Both the position numbers and the translations under genes were made by a program. Below the pieces are notes generated by a model that searched no databases, had not been told where the DNA came from, and worked only from the letters and a program-made list of their open reading frames with translations. A DNA stretch of 64,000 bases from Pyrenopolyporus hunteri (lineage: Eukaryota; Ascomycota; Sordariomycetes; Xylariales; Hypoxylaceae), in NCBI GenBank assembly GCA_902806595.1, contig CADCXC010000010.1:248001-312000 (forward strand), read 5' to 3'. Below, in pieces: positions 11,360 through 22,282 of this stretch (the first letter of the stretch is position 1; each line of letters starts with the position of its first letter).

Positions 11360-12492
11360 CTATTTGACACCCTCCGTGTCGGCAATCCTGAAGACGTATT
11401 TGATAGCGTTCGCCTTGCCGGCTTTGAGGTTTTCTAGTGCTTTCTGAATACCGCCGAGCCCACCGGGCACGACTTCCTGGGGTTGCGGCTTGAACCATCC
11501 TTCCTGCAGCCCCTTAGTAAAGTACCTGAAATAGACAAAACCAAGGTCCTTGGCGTCCGAATGCACCGAGCCGACGAGAGTGATGGAGTGGTTTACATAG
11601 GAAGGGAATTCGTAGTCTCTCGGAGGCAATACAAGCGTTATCTTGGAGCCCTCGGCAAGCACCTTGCTTATATTGACGTAGCTGTTGTGCTCTGACACCG
11701 CGTCGAGAGCATATAGGAGCTTGGCACCGCCGGCCGCTTTCTTCAGCTCCTCAACAACGGCGTCATCTCCCTTACGGTAATCGATGATAACGTCTCCCTT
11801 ACTACGGTCGATCAACGTCTCCACATGAGCTTGAGATTTACCAGCCACACAGATCAGGGGGTGAATGTTGCTCCGGCGGGCAAGCTGGATGGCGTAGGCA
11901 CCAACAGCTGAAGCCGCACCATAAATAATAAGGGGTATGGGCTCAGTTGCCGGCGTCCATGGTTGAGGGAGACCGAGTCGGGAATAAAGACCAACCGCGG
12001 CTGTCATTGCCGCTAACGGGATTGCGGCTCCCTCTAGAAGGCGAGTTTTGTTAGCTTATGTCGGGGGCTACATTCTCATACGCTCACGAGCGACACATAC
12101 CTTCAAACGTGGTCTTCTTTGGAATGTGGAATGTGGTGTGCTGCCATGCGATAGCATATTCGGCATAGGAGCCGTGGGGGGTCATCATCTCATGGAAGGC
12201 CGCCACGCGGTCGCCGGGCTTAAATTCGGTTACGTTGGAACCAACCTCCTCGACGATACCGGCAATGTCGTCACCCTGGTTCAGAGTGACCCCGCGAAAT
12301 TCCGGTAACTTCCAGTCCTTGGGGTTCGACCCGCTTACTACGACCTTGATAAGGACCTGGTCGTCGTTGGGCTTAGGAATAGGCGAGTCGACGATCTCGA
12401 CCTTTGTCCCTAGGCATATTTAGCATTTGGCAGCTCTGTGATGAATTCGTATTGTTTAGGCGCTTACCTGGAGCTACGATGGCTTCCTTCAT
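11360..12492 (-). CDS. Medium-chain (zinc-binding-type) dehydrogenase, second copy
   Basis: Exons 12492-12468, 12409-12101 and 12033-11360 encode 335 residues; the first exon supplies only MKEAIVAP plus one base. Introns of 58 and 67 bases have GTAAGC/GTATGT donors and CTAG acceptors. GroES-like half: SGSNPKDWKLPEF, NQGDDIAGIVEEVGS, KPGDRVAAFHEM, HGSYAEYA. Rossmann half: PLIIYGAASAVGAYAIQLAR is the cofactor-binding turn, followed by DVIIDYRKGDD and LLYALDAV. It shares the NPxDWK active-site region with the gene at 1908-3104 and ends in the same kind of helix (GGLGGIQKALENLKAGKANAIKYV), so the two are family members but clearly diverged. NAD(P)H-dependent quinone or enone reduction is likely; the substrate is unknown. 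Confidence 0.88.
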
Positions 12493-13545
12493 TGTTAGAA
12501 TCGATAACCTTGAACCTTTGAAGAGATATTGAGTTGAGTATTACGAGGCAGCTGTAGCTCTCGCCGTCCAGATATGTCAGCGGATCCTAGGATAGATAAC
12601 TATATGTTCTTCTGGTCTAGGTATCTACCTACCATCGAGCAGCGGGGTCTCAGGGTAACATACGTATTTATACAGAGCTGGTCGAGCCGGTTAATCTGAA
12701 AGCCACCACCTTTCTATTAGGTTCTGGATCTTTAGTAGGGCGACACAAAGGGAGCGGGGCTTGGCTTGTGACTAGAAAGGGAACCTGAGAAACGTACGGT
12801 ACTACGTACGATTATATCAAAAGCACTTTCAATTACGTCATTATTGTCGGTCTCGGCGTTAAGATATCTTCATTCTTACAAATACTCAACTCTTAATGAA
12901 ACCCAGAGCCTTGTGTAAATACAAAATGATTCGATTAAAGGGCGAAATGTTGACCCGCACAAGCTGAATAATAAGTAAGAGTGTGTTACGCGGACCGGCG
13001 CATCATAACGTGATGGGAACTTACCTGGGCAGATACATAGCAAAAGTCAGCTTACAAGCGCAATTACATTGGTAATATGTCTTGTATATCTTGGGTAGGG
13101 TGCTAATAGAGGGAAGGGGCTCGTATTAAGACGGAGATTGGCCCGCTGACGGAATTGAAGAGAACAGTAACAGTTCCACAGGAAAAGGAGTGAAGATTCA
13201 CGTGCTTATTGGCGTCGCGTTTGCGATCCTTTCTGGGCGCCCGCGCATTGACTAAGGATACAGGTAGTTAGGAATTGTTATGAGATACTCCATGCCCCGT
13301 ATATTTTCTATTTGGGAATAAGTACTTTCCAACATTCATAACTTTGCATAAGTACTTACTCTTTACAGTAATCCTTGAAGCTATTTTGATTTCTCTATTG
13401 GTCAGGACCGACTTCTCAATCATCAACCGTTTCCTTAATTAAAAGTGCTAATAATTACAATCTCGTTGGCACAAACTTTTATGACGCCCCTCCACCCACT
13501 CTCGAATCGATACCCTTAACCCATCATGAAGATTACTTTAGTTAC
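12493..13545. other. Intergenic, no gene assigned
   Basis: 5' flank of the second dehydrogenase and 3' flank of the DUF8021 gene. A TATA-like box is at 12665-12672 (-). No coding segment recognised. Confidence 0.5.
12665..12672 (-). promoter_or_regulatory. TATA-like box of the second dehydrogenase gene
   Basis: On the minus strand TATAAATA lies about 175 bases upstream of the start codon at 12492. Confidence 0.35.
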
Positions 13546-14418
13546 TCAGAACCGCTGCAGGCGTCTCCTAATCCGCGAGGTAGGGATGATGGTCCCATTC
13601 ATTCCGCAACCCGCCTCTACACACGATGAAACAGTGTGGATGTACCTGATCTCGCCCGACTCGACTCTGAACAGATGGCTGTCAGGCATAGGCTTCTGGC
13701 CTTGCGACCGATCTAGCCCTGGGAAGCCAAGGAAGATATCGACGACGCCCAGGGTTTCATCCACAACGTAGCGCCGGTTGGTAACGACGAGCGTCGATGG
13801 CAGCCCCGCGAGTGTGCACGAGTCTCCAGTCATGTTGAGAGGTGCCGTCGAGACACCGCCTTCGAGCCTAGAGCAGGGCACCCCAAAAGGCACGGTTACG
13901 TTGACATTCATGAACCTGTTGAAGTAGGCGTCCCCGGCTGCTTGGATCACGTCACGGCTGTCGCGCTTGTCCTCGGGGATAGGGTCCCAGTTCTCGCGTG
14001 AATTCCAGTATAGATACCCCGTGGCGTTGAAAGCCCAGTCTCCAGCGTCCGTTACTATCGACTCCATCAACGAGATCTTGTTCTCGCTGTTGAAGACTAT
14101 GCGCGTGCCGATTACGTACTGGTGTGGGTTGCTCGCAGCAATGATCTCGGTGAAAGTCGCGCATCGGACGGTATCGTGAATACTGCGGTTATGATCGATC
14201 TTGATAGATTCCGTCAAAACGCCTTCCGAGATAGCTTTCGGTATTTCATTCTCGGTGTAGGTGACGTTAGGTGCTGCCAACGCAGCCACGTCGTTGCTAG
14301 ATCCGGCAGCTTGAGCAGTGACGTATTTATCGGTGGCTCCTATGAGAAATTCCCTCGTGCACTCGGCCGAAACCGAAGCTGAGAATAAGAGAAAACCTAA
14401 CAGTAATGGTACAGCCAT
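13546..14418 (-). CDS. Secreted DUF8021-type protein
   Basis: Single exon, 290 residues. A signal peptide (about 1-18, cleavage after SVSA) is followed by CTREFLIGATDKYVTAQAAG, the opening of the fungal family of secreted proteins carrying DUF8021. Several N-glycosylation sites (NVT, NRS, NAT, NVT, NMT, NGT) and six cysteines fit an extracellular protein. The central part has YVIGTRIVFNSENKISLMESIVTDAGDWAFN, a pattern recalling the NTF2/SnoaL fold, but I cannot assign a reaction. The ATG at 14418 starts the signal peptide directly. An upstream minus-strand ATG near 14510 followed by a GTAAGT gives no in-frame splice. It is unlinked to any obvious pathway here. Confidence 0.8.
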   Translation of the reverse strand: MAVPLLLGFLLFSASVSAECTREFLIGATDKYVTAQAAGSSNDVAALAAPNVTYTENEIPKAISEGVLTESIKIDHNRSIHDTVRCATFTEIIAASNPHQYVIGTRIVFNSENKISLMESIVTDAGDWAFNATGYLYWNSRENWDPIPEDKRDSRDVIQAAGDAYFNRFMNVNVTVPFGVPCSRLEGGVSTAPLNMTGDSCTLAGLPSTLVVTNRRYVVDETLGVVDIFLGFPGLDRSQGQKPMPDSHLFRVESGEIRYIHTVSSCVEAGCGMNGTIIPTSRIRRRLQRF

Positions 14419-15708
14419 AATTTGAATAGTTGAGCTTAACGATAGTTATGAATTCATAAGATCACCGATTCGTACTTACGGCAGCAATCAACGTGTTCAT
14501 TGGCATTCTCCAAGAAAGATTAAACATTTTATACCTAGCCATACCTAGGTCTATTTGTGACGCAACAACTCACGGAGAAACCCCGTCTTTCAGGTAAAAC
14601 CAAAACAGCCGATTATGCCTATTCTAAAGCTGCCGATAGCTATAGGTGGATGTCATAGCTCTCCAACCAATCAATAACCCTCCATTATCATCCAAGGCTG
14701 CAATAAAAGTTAAATTGAGGTAGCATCACCAGTGATGCACAATCTTACCCCCTGAGGCTCGAACAGCTCCTCGATCAGTACACACATGGCAACCGTATAT
14801 ATTACATGCAGGCAGATCTCTCGGCACTTAATAAATCGTGGGGCGACTTAGGTGAAATGTGCTCCGTTTGGGGCAAAGTGAGGAGACAATTATACGTAAT
14901 TCATAAATATATTACCTGACATACACGTAAGTATGCCTTCTAAGTCTAGACTGAGGTGTCAGATCAGTGGTAATCTATGCACATTTAAAGGAATGCTAAA
15001 ATGCCAGAAGTTAAATAACGTTTCTAAAGCCAATTGAGATAATATATAATATTCCAGACGTGTAAAAACCCGTCCGAAATTGGTTACCTTGTTATATGGG
15101 CATGCTCCCACTCTAGGTGAAAAGTAGAGTTGTGGCAACAATGACAACCTCATATTCGAGAATGCTCCTGAAGAGGACGTATGAAGCGATGTACGGTACA
15201 CGGAAATGAACGAAGCTCTCTATAGAACGTCGGTGACGGTACGTAAAGTAAAAAGGGGGGGTTACAATCATGCTATATAGAACGGAACTTTGCCCCCTAT
15301 CCCCAACGCATATATACGAGACTGTATCGTCATACCGATATTGGACCATCGAGCACAAGCCTCTAGCATTTCCTTGTATAGTATATGATGGTTTCCGTTA
15401 GTTGTTTAGGGAATACCCTTTGTTCTGTGGAATCCGAGGAGTAGGTAGACATTAGGGAAGGACTGTCATGATTAGCTTGGGGACCTGAGGTCGCGAGGCA
15501 CACCAAAACGCTGTGAATGGGATTCCAAACGGGTTTTAAGTGTTTCGTTTTCGGCTGGTCTAACTAATCTGCAACTATGCTATTGTAAGCCGATGACCGA
15601 TATATATACACTTTTTTGGTCAACCCTAATAGGGGCCAAGCCCTGAAAAATCACATGAGCGTGTTACCTGTCTGTCGCCTCATGATTAGTGGTAGATTGA
15701 ACGCACCG
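14419..15708. other. Intergenic, no gene assigned
   Basis: About 1.3 kb between two minus-strand genes. Two overlapping open frames of 80-81 codons (14959-15358 minus) have no recognisable motif. A TATA-like box is at 14527-14533. Confidence 0.5.
14527..14533 (-). promoter_or_regulatory. TATA box of the DUF8021 gene
   Basis: TATAAAA on the minus strand, about 110 bases upstream of the start codon at 14418. Confidence 0.4.
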
Positions 15709-18558
15709 CTAGGGAATGCAGAAGTCAATCCAGCTACCTAGGTAGTCTAGCCGATTACGACTGCTGTCTGCGAATTCGTGTTCGCGATATATCTCCTCAA
15801 ACTCCCGGTAGCTCAGCCTTCCCCACCCGCCTCTTTCTATCGCCTCTTCCTCGGCAAGGTCAAGGCGCTTCCACGCCATTAGCGTAGAACGCGATATGCG
15901 GGCTGGGTTCTCAGATTCGGTGGACTTTGACTTAGTAGCCTGAGTGTTTTTAGATGCCCCTGAGCGGTTGATAGGCCTTTTGGTTTCAGGGGGTACTTCA
16001 TTTGTTCGGGGTGGAGGGCCATTAGTTGACGTTTGTGCTGTGCTGTTAGGTCGATTCTGAGGCAGAGTAGGGTCGCGATATTCCGTGGGCTCTGGGCAGA
16101 CGCGCCCGTCGACCGGAATGGCTTCATCCTGATTAGCGGCCTCGTTCCGTGACTCTACAGTTGGTCCCGGTTCCGACGTCTCGTTCTCATCGGGCTGGTT
16201 GAGAGTATAGCCACTAGTAGAGAGTAGTTCATCCAAGTTTCTATCTCGGATCGGACGAGCTTCATCTGACGTGTGCACTGGAGGCCTCTCTGGAGGTTCG
16301 CTTTCGGACTCCTCATCCTCGCTTTCTAGATCGAGCGTGTCTAAGAGTTCCCGGTACTTCTCGCGCTGTTCCTTCGTTTCAGCGGCCTGGATCGCAAGGT
16401 CTTCCTTACTTTTGAAAAGTTCGTCTAGCAGCTCGTTGAAAGCTTGCTGAGTAATTTGGTAGAGGATTTCCTTGCCAGCATCCCGCTCTGCGTCTGGTAT
16501 TTCCATCCCTCCCCACCTCTCTGGCACGCTTCGCGAAGAAGTGGACGGATTAGACCGGGTCTCAAAATCATCTGCATCTTCGGCAAATCGCACCTTGGAA
16601 GACGACCTAGAGCGGGGGGAGAGGAAATGGGGTGCCGACTTGGACGACTCGGCGATGCCGTTCAGGTTCCCTAACACGTCCTGGCCCACATCCCATCCCT
16701 GTGGAGGTAGGGCGCCTTCTTCCTCATCCAGATAAAATTGGCGTCGTTTCCATCTCTCAAGAAGCTGCCTTCTAGCAAGAACTCTCTTCCGCTTATCCAT
16801 GCCCAGCCTATGGCCATTCGCCACGATAGCTTGGTGTTGCGCCATGAGTTGGCTCTCGGTTGGCAATGTATTAGTGAATCTGCTAGCATCCGGAATGGCC
16901 TGATTAGCTGTTGGTTCCGAAGCCCCGTCCGCTACGTTGCGGTCGGCTTGATCGCCCTCATCAGTTTCATCGGCGGCTTCGTCTTCGGGTTCGCTCTGAC
17001 CATCCTCATCGGACGAACCGGTCTCGACGTCATCCTCTAAATGCCGCTCCTCCTGACGTATCGACTCGAGAATGTCGTCCAGTTGCGTGTAGTCGCCCGA
17101 GATCAGCGATGCCAAGTCAATTGTATTATGAGGAGGGTGAATTATTCCTGACCAATAGCGGGTATCTCCATTCGGGGATTGGGGTCTCCTGGAGGAAGAT
17201 CCGAAAGATTCCGTGAAGAGGCTCTGACTGCCATTCCTAGCGAATAAACTGCTTAGAATCTCCTCGCGGCTGGAGGTGTCTGGCCTATCCTCGTTGACGA
17301 CCCCTCGTCCATCATTGACTTCAACGTCTCCGTTCGACCGGAATACTTTCCCTTCCATCGGTCTTGAGTGGTCAGCTGGAGGAACACGGCCCTCCCGACC
17401 GAAAAGACTGCTCAGGGGTTGCCTGCCGTTGATGAGCTGTTGGGCTTCGGTGGTGGTCATCATGTGGTCGTCGAGGCCGTCGAGGATATCCTTGTGCATC
17501 TGCTTGTAGAGTACGTAATAAGCGCGAAATATACGCAAGAAATCACGCCGGCTCACGTAGCCGTCGCGGTCGATGTCATAACCCTCAAATGTCCTTTTCA
17601 GCTTATCCTTCCTCTTCCTGTATGAAACTCCATGCAAGAATTCTTCGAAGCCGATTAAATCATCGCGGTTGGTATCGTAAAACGCAAACATACGGTCGTG
17701 AATAAGATTAGGAGCGGCGTGTCGATAGCCACCAGACGGGACAAGACACCGCTCAAAGGTCTTACGGTCCATAGCTAGGCCAAGCCCATCCGGATCATCT
17801 CTCCATTCGGTATTGGCCATGAAAGTCCACTGCTCCCAAAAGGCATCAAGTTCGACACGTTCAAAGCCGGTTTCTTTAGTCCACTTTGAGAGTAAATGCC
17901 GCGGTAGGTTCCGCAGGGAATTATCGGGATCACCGGGATACCAGACCGGCTGTACGTGCCGAGTACCAAAGGGCGGAGCAGGCACTTTGACTTTGTAGAA
18001 GATGTGTGTTTTATTATGTAGGCCTTGGGACTCGCAAACCTCGCAGAGGTCAAAGTCGGCGCAGTTGGCACAGCGATATCGAATCCCACGTATAGGCACC
18101 ATACCACAACCGTTACATTGACAACCCCGGTGGACGTAGGCATTGCGTCTAGCATTGTCCTCAGACACACGGAACAAAAGGGTTACTATATTCTCCCCGG
18201 TGCGCTGGCGCGGGGCCTGGTTGCTATCGTTGTACCATTCATCATGGTTCTGTTCGTCGGGGTGCGTAGTGGATTCGCGTAAGGGGACCGAGGCGCTCGC
18301 ATCGGCATTTTCATCGCCGTGGGATTCGGACTCGGAAGAATCATCGTGGGGATGCGAGGCGCGGTGCGGTCGTCTCACGGCATTACGGCGATGCAAGCCG
18401 GGCCCCGCTGAAGGGGAGTCGGAGTCGGAAGCGAGGTGCTGAGTGTGGTGATAGTAGTAATAGCCCAACGAGGCTGTTGCAATGACAGATACCACGACGA
18501 CGACGACTCGCGGCCGCGTCAAGGTTGAAGCCACTGTTGAAGAGGACAAATGTGCCAT
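15709..18558 (-). CDS. ZZ-type zinc finger and EF-hand membrane-anchored protein
   Basis: Single exon of 949 residues. A short hydrophobic segment at about 18-33 (VVVVVVSVIATASLGY) suggests an N-terminal signal anchor. A ZZ zinc finger spans about 146-190, with CNGC (148-151), CANC (163-166), CEVC (172-175) and closing His181/His185. Two EF-hand loops follow at about 295-306 (DTNRDDLIGFEE) and 328-339 (DIDRDGYVSRRD), both with good calcium ligands. The C-terminal half is acidic and low in complexity, and ends with a conserved-looking block (RISRSTLMAWKRLDLAEEE ... WGRLSYREFEEIYRE). Proteins of this ZZ plus EF-hand make-up are common in Pezizomycotina but uncharacterised; a calcium-responsive scaffold is an inference. 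A palindrome of the intergenic motif family (15734-15745) lies inside the last codons. Confidence 0.9.
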   Translation of the reverse strand: MAHLSSSTVASTLTRPRVVVVVVSVIATASLGYYYYHHTQHLASDSDSPSAGPGLHRRNAVRRPHRASHPHDDSSESESHGDENADASASVPLRESTTHPDEQNHDEWYNDSNQAPRQRTGENIVTLLFRVSEDNARRNAYVHRGCQCNGCGMVPIRGIRYRCANCADFDLCEVCESQGLHNKTHIFYKVKVPAPPFGTRHVQPVWYPGDPDNSLRNLPRHLLSKWTKETGFERVELDAFWEQWTFMANTEWRDDPDGLGLAMDRKTFERCLVPSGGYRHAAPNLIHDRMFAFYDTNRDDLIGFEEFLHGVSYRKRKDKLKRTFEGYDIDRDGYVSRRDFLRIFRAYYVLYKQMHKDILDGLDDHMMTTTEAQQLINGRQPLSSLFGREGRVPPADHSRPMEGKVFRSNGDVEVNDGRGVVNEDRPDTSSREEILSSLFARNGSQSLFTESFGSSSRRPQSPNGDTRYWSGIIHPPHNTIDLASLISGDYTQLDDILESIRQEERHLEDDVETGSSDEDGQSEPEDEAADETDEGDQADRNVADGASEPTANQAIPDASRFTNTLPTESQLMAQHQAIVANGHRLGMDKRKRVLARRQLLERWKRRQFYLDEEEGALPPQGWDVGQDVLGNLNGIAESSKSAPHFLSPRSRSSSKVRFAEDADDFETRSNPSTSSRSVPERWGGMEIPDAERDAGKEILYQITQQAFNELLDELFKSKEDLAIQAAETKEQREKYRELLDTLDLESEDEESESEPPERPPVHTSDEARPIRDRNLDELLSTSGYTLNQPDENETSEPGPTVESRNEAANQDEAIPVDGRVCPEPTEYRDPTLPQNRPNSTAQTSTNGPPPRTNEVPPETKRPINRSGASKNTQATKSKSTESENPARISRSTLMAWKRLDLAEEEAIERGGWGRLSYREFEEIYREHEFADSSRNRLDYLGSWIDFCIP

Positions 18559-19504
18559 GGTAAGCGGGTGGCGCTCATGACGAAGGGGGGGTGATTGGAA
18601 CAGAAACCCGATATATGAGAGGAATAGTTAAGAAATTCAATATAAATGGGCGAAGTGTATTGTAAAAAGTAGCCTTAGCTGACGCCCAAGGAATTAACGT
18701 ACTTGATGTTGAAGTTGAATAAGAAGATTTGATGCATTCGCTATCAAAAGTGATAGCTGACGATATGAAATCTACGTAGGTACCTAAGGTAGCGATTACT
18801 GTGTACTTTAGGTACCTCTAACCCGAAGTTCCTGCTAGCACGACTACCTAGCCTTACGCTCCTGCTATATAGGTGTCTTAGGTGGGTAGGTACCTACTTA
18901 CATACCATGCATTCTTTACTGCACTTACCCTCTTGATATGCATATGTACGCCACCTGGGTGCCCGGGGTAAACTACAGGGCTCTCTTCGAGGTCGGTATC
19001 AACTACCTATTCTAAGATTCGGTACCCACGCCTCCCTACCCGGTAGGAATGTAGATACCTACCTAGGTACCTTAGCCGATAAGATAGGCACCTCACCTAG
19101 AAGGTACCTACCTTGGATGTGGCAACTTAGCCCAGGCAGATCTTAGTGGAGACAGCGAAACACCCTGGATTAAATGGATATTCTTCTGTTTCTTCAGGTG
19201 GAACCCATAGGCTACCTACGAATATATTCACACAAAACATAAGGCTCTAAGGCTAATCTTGCGCAGTAAAATATCGACGATAAATTCAAATCTTGCATTA
19301 CTACCTACAAAATGTATTATCCCACAGAAAGAACATTGCTCTACTCTAAGAAGCGAAGCACATGTCCTCCTTAGTCGCTGCCCCTCTAATATATAACCAG
19401 CCCTATCACAATTCTAAAAGTTGCCAACCACCACGTCAAAATCAGTCATCGCGCCTTTTCGAATACGAGATGCACCCGTTTACAACCTGCGATATCGCCC
19501 CTTC
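18559..19504. other. Intergenic region rich in palindromic TACCTAGGTA-type motifs
   Basis: Upstream flank of the ZZ/EF-hand gene. Its middle (18773-19112) is packed with GGTACC, TACCTA and TAGGTA steps. No coding segment recognised. Confidence 0.6.
18773..19112. repeat. Cluster of TAGGTACCTACC-type palindromic motifs
   Basis: At least eight short units appear in 340 bases, among them TACCTACCTAGGTACCTTA near 19060. The units are imperfect, irregularly spaced and self-complementary, so this is not a simple tandem array. Confidence 0.65.
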
Positions 19505-20037
19505 TTACATACCATCCGGGTAAACTGCCTCCACGGTGAAGTTTTGCGGGCCCGCATAAACTTGGACGGTTCCGGTTGGCGACTGCTGGTTCGTCCAGAT
19601 AATCTCGTCTGCTGAGATAGCGTGGACGCCGTACACGGAAACTGCCGGCGCCGTCTGGTGCCAGAGTTGGAGGCTTGCGCCCCCATCCTCTCCTCCCGGA
19701 GTTAAGCTGAAAAAGGTAGATGGGTCGCTGCACACCGTCTTCTCGACAAAGGGGAACGTCTGGTAAGTCGCCGGCCGTACCGAGCATGTCGTTTGGTTCA
19801 GGCCGCCAGAATACGACCAGTTGAGCTCAACGCTTCAAAAAAGAGTTAGCGGCAGGGACGGGGGATATCTGTAAATATCTTGTCAAAAGCGCGGACTCAC
19901 TAGCCGTAACTTGAGTGCGGAGTTGCTCCAGCAGAAAGCCTGGTGACAGAAAACGGCGCATGGGCTCCGGAGCCTTGCGCACTGGCTAGGCCAGCAGCGA
20001 ATACGCTGGCAAGCGATGCACTTGATAGTAGCTTCAT
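19505..20037 (-). CDS. Small secreted protein, unknown function
   Basis: Exons 20037-19901 and 19832-19505 join across a 68-base intron (GTGAGT donor, branch GCTAAC, GAAG acceptor) to give 154 residues; the junction reads SYGY|VELNWSYSGG. A signal peptide (about 1-19, MKLLSSASLASVFAAGLASA) is clear. The mature part is rich in Ser, Thr and aromatic residues, with two cysteines (in TTCSV and KTVCSD) that could form one disulfide. No domain is recognised; the length and N-terminal HAPFSVTRLSAG look like fungal secreted proteins often called hypothetical. A TATA-like element lies about 130 bases upstream. An effector or cell-wall role would be speculation. Confidence 0.75.
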
Positions 20038-22282
20038 GTTGAAGGTGATAGATAGTCGGTTCGAATAAGGGTCTAGTGTGTGGCCTCAACGAGATGACTG
20101 AAGCTGAGATGACCAAAGCTACGATGAAGATCGAGGTTAATCCAACTGTTTCCGGATGCGACTCCCTTTATATCTATATTTGTCGAATGGTACCCATCAC
20201 CTAGGTTCTCTGCTGCCCATAAATGGCCGCTGTCCAAAGGGGGAAAGGGGAAGACCAATGAACAACCCTACGTAGTACTCTTCCCGACAGGCCTTTCCTG
20301 GCGATCGATACTTCCCATCGGGTGTGGAATCACGAAAGACGGTAAGTATAGCCTCAGATACGAGTAAGCGGCAGCTATGACAAGCAACAGTGGGGAAGCA
20401 ATCGTGCCCCCTTTTCCAGCAATGGGGAAAGGTGCCCTCCTTACATCAGTCAGTTACTTACCGTCTTACACATCACTTTGGCTCAGCATTGGTGACATCA
20501 TCTCAAAGGAATCTTCTCTACGACCATTCTAATTTACCCAGCATGACATTGCTTCAAGACACGTCCATTAACCCGTATTTTTACGATGCAGTATACCTCG
20601 TATTTCTCCCGAGTAGTCAGCACATTACCCTACCCACAGTAAACAGTGATAATAGGGTGGCCATGTGGTTAGCCGCTTGCGCTTAAGTGATCGTCGTCAA
20701 ATCCCGAAAAACAGTATCTCGGGTGTGGCTCTGCGAATCTGGTCTTTCTCCTGACCGGGGATTACGGGAGCATCAAACTTAATGATTTGGCACGGTAGCC
20801 GGTTCATCCAATTAGACCTCATTAAATGTCTCAGTATAGACTATACTTGTTAGTTTATCATTCGGTATATATGGTGGGCTGCGATCTTCCTCGACATACC
20901 GATCAGCGAGATAGTAATTACACAGCTTCTGCAACGTTGCAAGAAGTCGGCCCTTTCATCGACAAATTCAACTTCTAGTTATTATCGGCCTAGGAATGCT
21001 ATGAATATGTTACTCGAGGATATAATCATAGGCATGTCATCTAGACCTCAGCGCCGTACCCCAAAGGTTGCGCTTTCGTTATTCGCGAACGTTCCGAAAC
21101 ACTTTACCTCATACTGTCTTCGAAGACGAAGGCTCCATCGCCGATTACCCCTTTACCGCGAGCGGAGAACAGATCGATACAAATTGTTTGCTTCGACAAA
21201 TTTCCGTGGTATCTAATATGAGTGGAGGGCTAACTTGAGGGAGATTAATTTGATAGCGTAGACCGCCATATGTGGCACGAGCCTGCTAAACATAAAGGGC
21301 GGTGGCTAGAAAGTATGCGAAGATCTCTCTAGGAGATATGTAGGCACTGGCTTCCAATTATATATACCTTCAAGGTCCAACTTTAAGCTATTCCTTTTCA
21401 ACGAATTTCCGCAGAGAGAAAACGAATCGCATGAACCCGCGAGCGAATATCTAGGAACTCAGGTCTTTTAAAGAAGTACCACGATATCCCAAAGATTTCA
21501 TATTCTATAAAACCGTGTGGCCGGGAATCAAAAGCAAAGGGAATCGTCGTAGGCAGAAGCGTGATACATTCGGCGCTCGAACCCATCACATTCCACGTGG
21601 TCGGCGTAGGAAGTCCGCCGCGCGAAGATTCGAAGGAGGAATTGATTATAACTCGATCAAATGGTATACTGATTGTTTCCAAGCCGTACCTATCCTATAG
21701 TATAATATAGGTGGTACCTTATCGATGAAATATGTATGTTGGCAAGAGGTATATATACCCGGTATATGAGAAGGACGTCCGTGTCAATGGGTATTGTATT
21801 GTATAAATGTTCCCAGGAAGAGATCCTTCCGTGGAAGCCCGCGTTTAGCGTGTCGGAAATCCAAGATTAGGTACCTCCTAGGCACCCCGCCCCCACCATT
21901 CTCTGGGCCAGAGTCGTTACGTGCAGCCCCGTGCCGAGAAACCACCGCCACGGCCAGCGAGGCGCAGCAGATAGGCTTGCGTTATGCCCAGCGGCAGTTC
22001 CAGGTTGTTTGTTTCTTGGAGCTTACGAGGCTCACAGGTCGAAGGCAACAACTAATAGGATAAGTCAACACGCGTATTGTATCAGCCCACCCGTCCACGT
22101 CATCTGGCCAAGTCTCAAAGTCACTTGATTTTGCAGATAAACCGTCTCAGCAATAGAAGGGGCTACCATCATTCTGCCTTACCTGTGATGACTTTGTAGC
22201 ATTTGATTTGATTTGAAATACCAAAGAAAGGAAAAAATCGTACCCTCGTTTTTTAGCTACGCTCGTTCAGAATTTCTGCAAT
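20038..22282. other. Intergenic between divergent genes, no gene assigned
   Basis: 2.2 kb between the small secreted protein (-) and the M50B-like peptidase (+). An open frame of 94 codons at 21398-21682 (-) has a fairly protein-like composition but no known motif. Short frames at 21794-22128 are probably 5' flank of the peptidase gene. Confidence 0.5.
20166..20172 (-). promoter_or_regulatory. TATA-like box of the small secreted protein gene
   Basis: TATAAAG on the minus strand, about 130 bases upstream of the start codon at 20037. Confidence 0.35.

Noticed and set aside
16444..18442. Several long plus-strand open frames opposite the ZZ/EF-hand gene
   Set aside because: They are mirror frames of a 949-residue minus-strand gene with clear domains, and have no motifs of their own.
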